Notes under the pieces: model-generated
Seen by the model: the letters and a program-made list of their open reading frames with translations, nothing else
What the model was told of the DNA's origin: nothing
Database searches by the model: none
NCBI GenBank assembly: GCA_964550165.1
Contig: CAZJYC010000110.1
Location: forward strand, 1 to 6,003
Reading direction: 5' to 3'
DNA length: 6,003 nt
From: CAZJYC01 sp964550165
GTDB lineage: Bacteria > Acidobacteriota > Aminicenantia > Aminicenantales > Aminicenantaceae
Program-made: the position numbers and the translations under genes
Shown here: one piece after another, positions 4,878-6,003 of the stretch
Layout of the letters: every line of letters begins with the position of its first letter
Numbering within the stretch: the stretch's first letter is position 1

Positions 4878-5798
4878 TCAGGATTTGCTTAGGTAGGCAT
4901 CCACGGCCAGGGCAGCGGCAACACTTGTCCCCACGGCTGTGGCCATCTGCGCGGGGCAGGCATCAGTCACATCCCCGGCGGCGAATATTCCAGGCTGGGA
5001 AGTGGCCATGTTCTGCCCAACCTTGATCTCCCCCCATTCATTGCGCTCGACCAGGTCTTTGACGAACTCCGAGTTGGGGTTCATGCCGATGGAGACAAAA
5101 AGCCCGTCGAGCTTCAGCGTGGATGTCGTGTTCTCTTTGACGTTTCTGAGGGTTACGGATTCCAGCCTGCTCTCGCCGGAGATGGCCTCCACGGCCGAAT
5201 TCCACAAAACCTCGATTTTTTCGCTGGCAAACACCCTTTCCTGGAGGATTTTCACCGCGCGCAGCGCGTCGCGGCGGTGAATGAGCTTTAACGAGCGGCA
5301 AAACTTCGTCAGAAAAAGCGCTTCGGTCATCGCATTGTCCCCTCCGCCGACAACGGCAACATCCCGGTCCTTGAAGAAAGCGCCGTCGCAGGTGGCGCAG
5401 TAAGACACCCCTTTCCCCGTCAGTTTGGCTTCGCCCAGCACTCCCAGCCTGCGGTAGCTCGAGCCGGTGGCGATGATTACCGCCCGGCCAGGATACTCGC
5501 CCTTGTTTCCCAGGACAGACCACAAATTGCTTTTTTTCTCGATCTTTCTGGCTTCGTCTTGCGCTATCTTTGCCCCAAACTTCTCGGCGTGCTTGCGAAA
5601 ATTCTCCATCAACTGGAAAGGGATGACGCCGTCTGGAAAGCCCGGATAGTTTTCGACAAAGTCGGTTAGAAGAATCTGTCCCCCGGGAATGCCTTTCTCG
5701 AGGATGAGCGTGCTGAGCCTGGCCCGTCCGGTGTAAACAGCAGCCGCAAGGCCAGCCGGGCCAGCTCCTATGATGACAACGTCATAACCCTCGCTCAT
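4878..5798 (-). CDS. trxB: Thioredoxin reductase (NADPH)
   Basis: A 306-residue low-molecular-weight flavoprotein that passes electrons from NADPH through FAD and a redox-active disulfide to thioredoxin. It shows the FAD-binding GAGPAG (11-16), the active-site C-A-T-C (134-137), the NADPH-binding GGGDNAMTEA (151-160) with the HRRDALRA motif (174-181) that reads the 2'-phosphate, and the FAD-binding G-I-F-A-A-G-D-V (270-277). Where most relatives have Arg/Lys-Gln after this block, here there is Ala-Gln (A283-Q284, after C281-P282). The ATG at 5798 is chosen because the sequence after it matches family N-termini; an in-frame ATG at 5858 would add 20 residues encoded inside trxA. The gene starts 4 nt after the trxA stop with a weak ribosome binding site, suggesting translational coupling. 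Confidence 0.95.
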   Translation of the reverse strand: MSEGYDVVIIGAGPAGLAAAVYTGRARLSTLILEKGIPGGQILLTDFVENYPGFPDGVIPFQLMENFRKHAEKFGAKIAQDEARKIEKKSNLWSVLGNKGEYPGRAVIIATGSSYRRLGVLGEAKLTGKGVSYCATCDGAFFKDRDVAVVGGGDNAMTEALFLTKFCRSLKLIHRRDALRAVKILQERVFASEKIEVLWNSAVEAISGESRLESVTLRNVKENTTSTLKLDGLFVSIGMNPNSEFVKDLVERNEWGEIKVGQNMATSQPGIFAAGDVTDACPAQMATAVGTSVAAALAVDAYLSKS

Positions 5799-5802
5799 CA
5801 AC

Positions 5803-6003
5803 TCATAAATGTTTCGACAGGATATCCTCGATCTTATTCTGAGGCAGAGCGCCGACAACGGCCTCTTTCAACTCCCCCCCTTTGAAAAGAAGCAGGGTGG
5901 GAATGCTTCTGATGCCATACTTGGAGGGAGTTCTCATGTTCTCATCCACGTTCATCTTGACGACCTTCAGTTTGTCCTTGTAGTTCTGGGCGATATTCTC
6001 AAC
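5803..6003 (-). CDS. trxA: Thioredoxin, C-terminal part (runs off right edge)
   Basis: The 66 C-terminal residues of a thioredoxin, read leftward to a TGA at 5803-5805. The segment KVVKMNVDENMRTPSKYGIRSIPTLLLFKGGE has the family's strand, the conserved cis-proline in S-I-P-T, and the final VVGALPQNKIEDIL helix. The W-C-G-P-C active site lies beyond the window edge, so redox activity cannot be checked. A full thioredoxin is about 105-110 residues, so roughly 40 are missing. It is the natural substrate of the trxB product encoded 4 nt downstream; the two form an operon whose promoter lies outside the window. Confidence 0.94.
   Translation of the reverse strand, partial: VENIAQNYKDKLKVVKMNVDENMRTPSKYGIRSIPTLLLFKGGELKEAVVGALPQNKIEDILSKHL

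Noticed and set aside
5799..5858. Upstream ATG at 5858 as the start of trxB
   Set aside because: The extra 20 residues come from an out-of-frame reading of the trxA end and match no thioredoxin reductase N-terminus.
1..6003. CRISPR array, tRNA or rRNA gene, insertion sequence or transposase
   Set aside because: No regularly spaced repeats, no cloverleaf-like segment and no transposase frame were seen. The only repeats are the short palindromes described.

Overview
This window comes from a diderm (outer-membrane) bacterium of moderate-to-high GC: it carries lpxD, a lipid A biosynthesis gene, together with a bacterial F-type ATP synthase Fo gene set. The species cannot be named from the sequence. 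The separate Fo cluster (two AtpI-type genes, atpB, atpE), a c subunit with a signal-like leader, and dispersed palindromes would fit several diderm phyla (for example deltaproteobacterial lineages, Acidobacteriota or Aminicenantota). That placement is inference.

Layout. (1) Positions 1-391, minus strand: the N-terminal 130 codons of an AbiEii/AbiGii-type nucleotidyltransferase toxin that runs off the left edge. It is driven by a perfect-consensus sigma-70-type promoter (435-463), with a palindrome (408-425) just downstream of the predicted transcription start. (2) Positions 493-520: an intrinsic terminator pointing right, with no rightward gene visible before it. (3) Positions 540-4315, plus strand: a tightly packed six-gene run, atpZ-like, atpI-like, atpB, atpE, yihY/brkB-like, lpxD. 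The last five genes overlap or lie within 16 nt of each other. (4) Positions 4316-4384: a short convergent gap holding a palindrome also found inside atpI. (5) Positions 4385-4799, minus strand: an AT-rich hicA-hicB toxin-antitoxin pair with its own promoter. (6) Positions 4878-6003, minus strand: trxB (thioredoxin reductase), preceded by the C-terminal part of trxA, which runs off the right edge.

How the genes fit together. The central run encodes the ion-conducting part of the ATP synthase (subunits a and c) and its small assembly or accessory proteins, followed by a membrane protein of unknown role and the LpxD acyltransferase. Subunits b, delta and the F1 genes are not here and must be encoded elsewhere. 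The c subunit keeps Gln, Glu, Thr and Tyr at positions that match the Na+-binding pattern of known Na+ ATP synthases, so the coupling ion is an open question. trxA-trxB form a standard NADPH-thioredoxin reduction module. Toxin-type genes sit on both sides of this housekeeping block.

The most unusual signals are non-coding. A perfect 25-nt palindrome with A/T arms lies in frame inside atpI, and a near-identical copy lies between lpxD and hicB. A second, different hairpin repeat supplies the atpI start codon. The toxin promoter and palindrome arrangement has no antitoxin gene between promoter and toxin. No clearly novel multi-gene system was found; most genes belong to recognised families.
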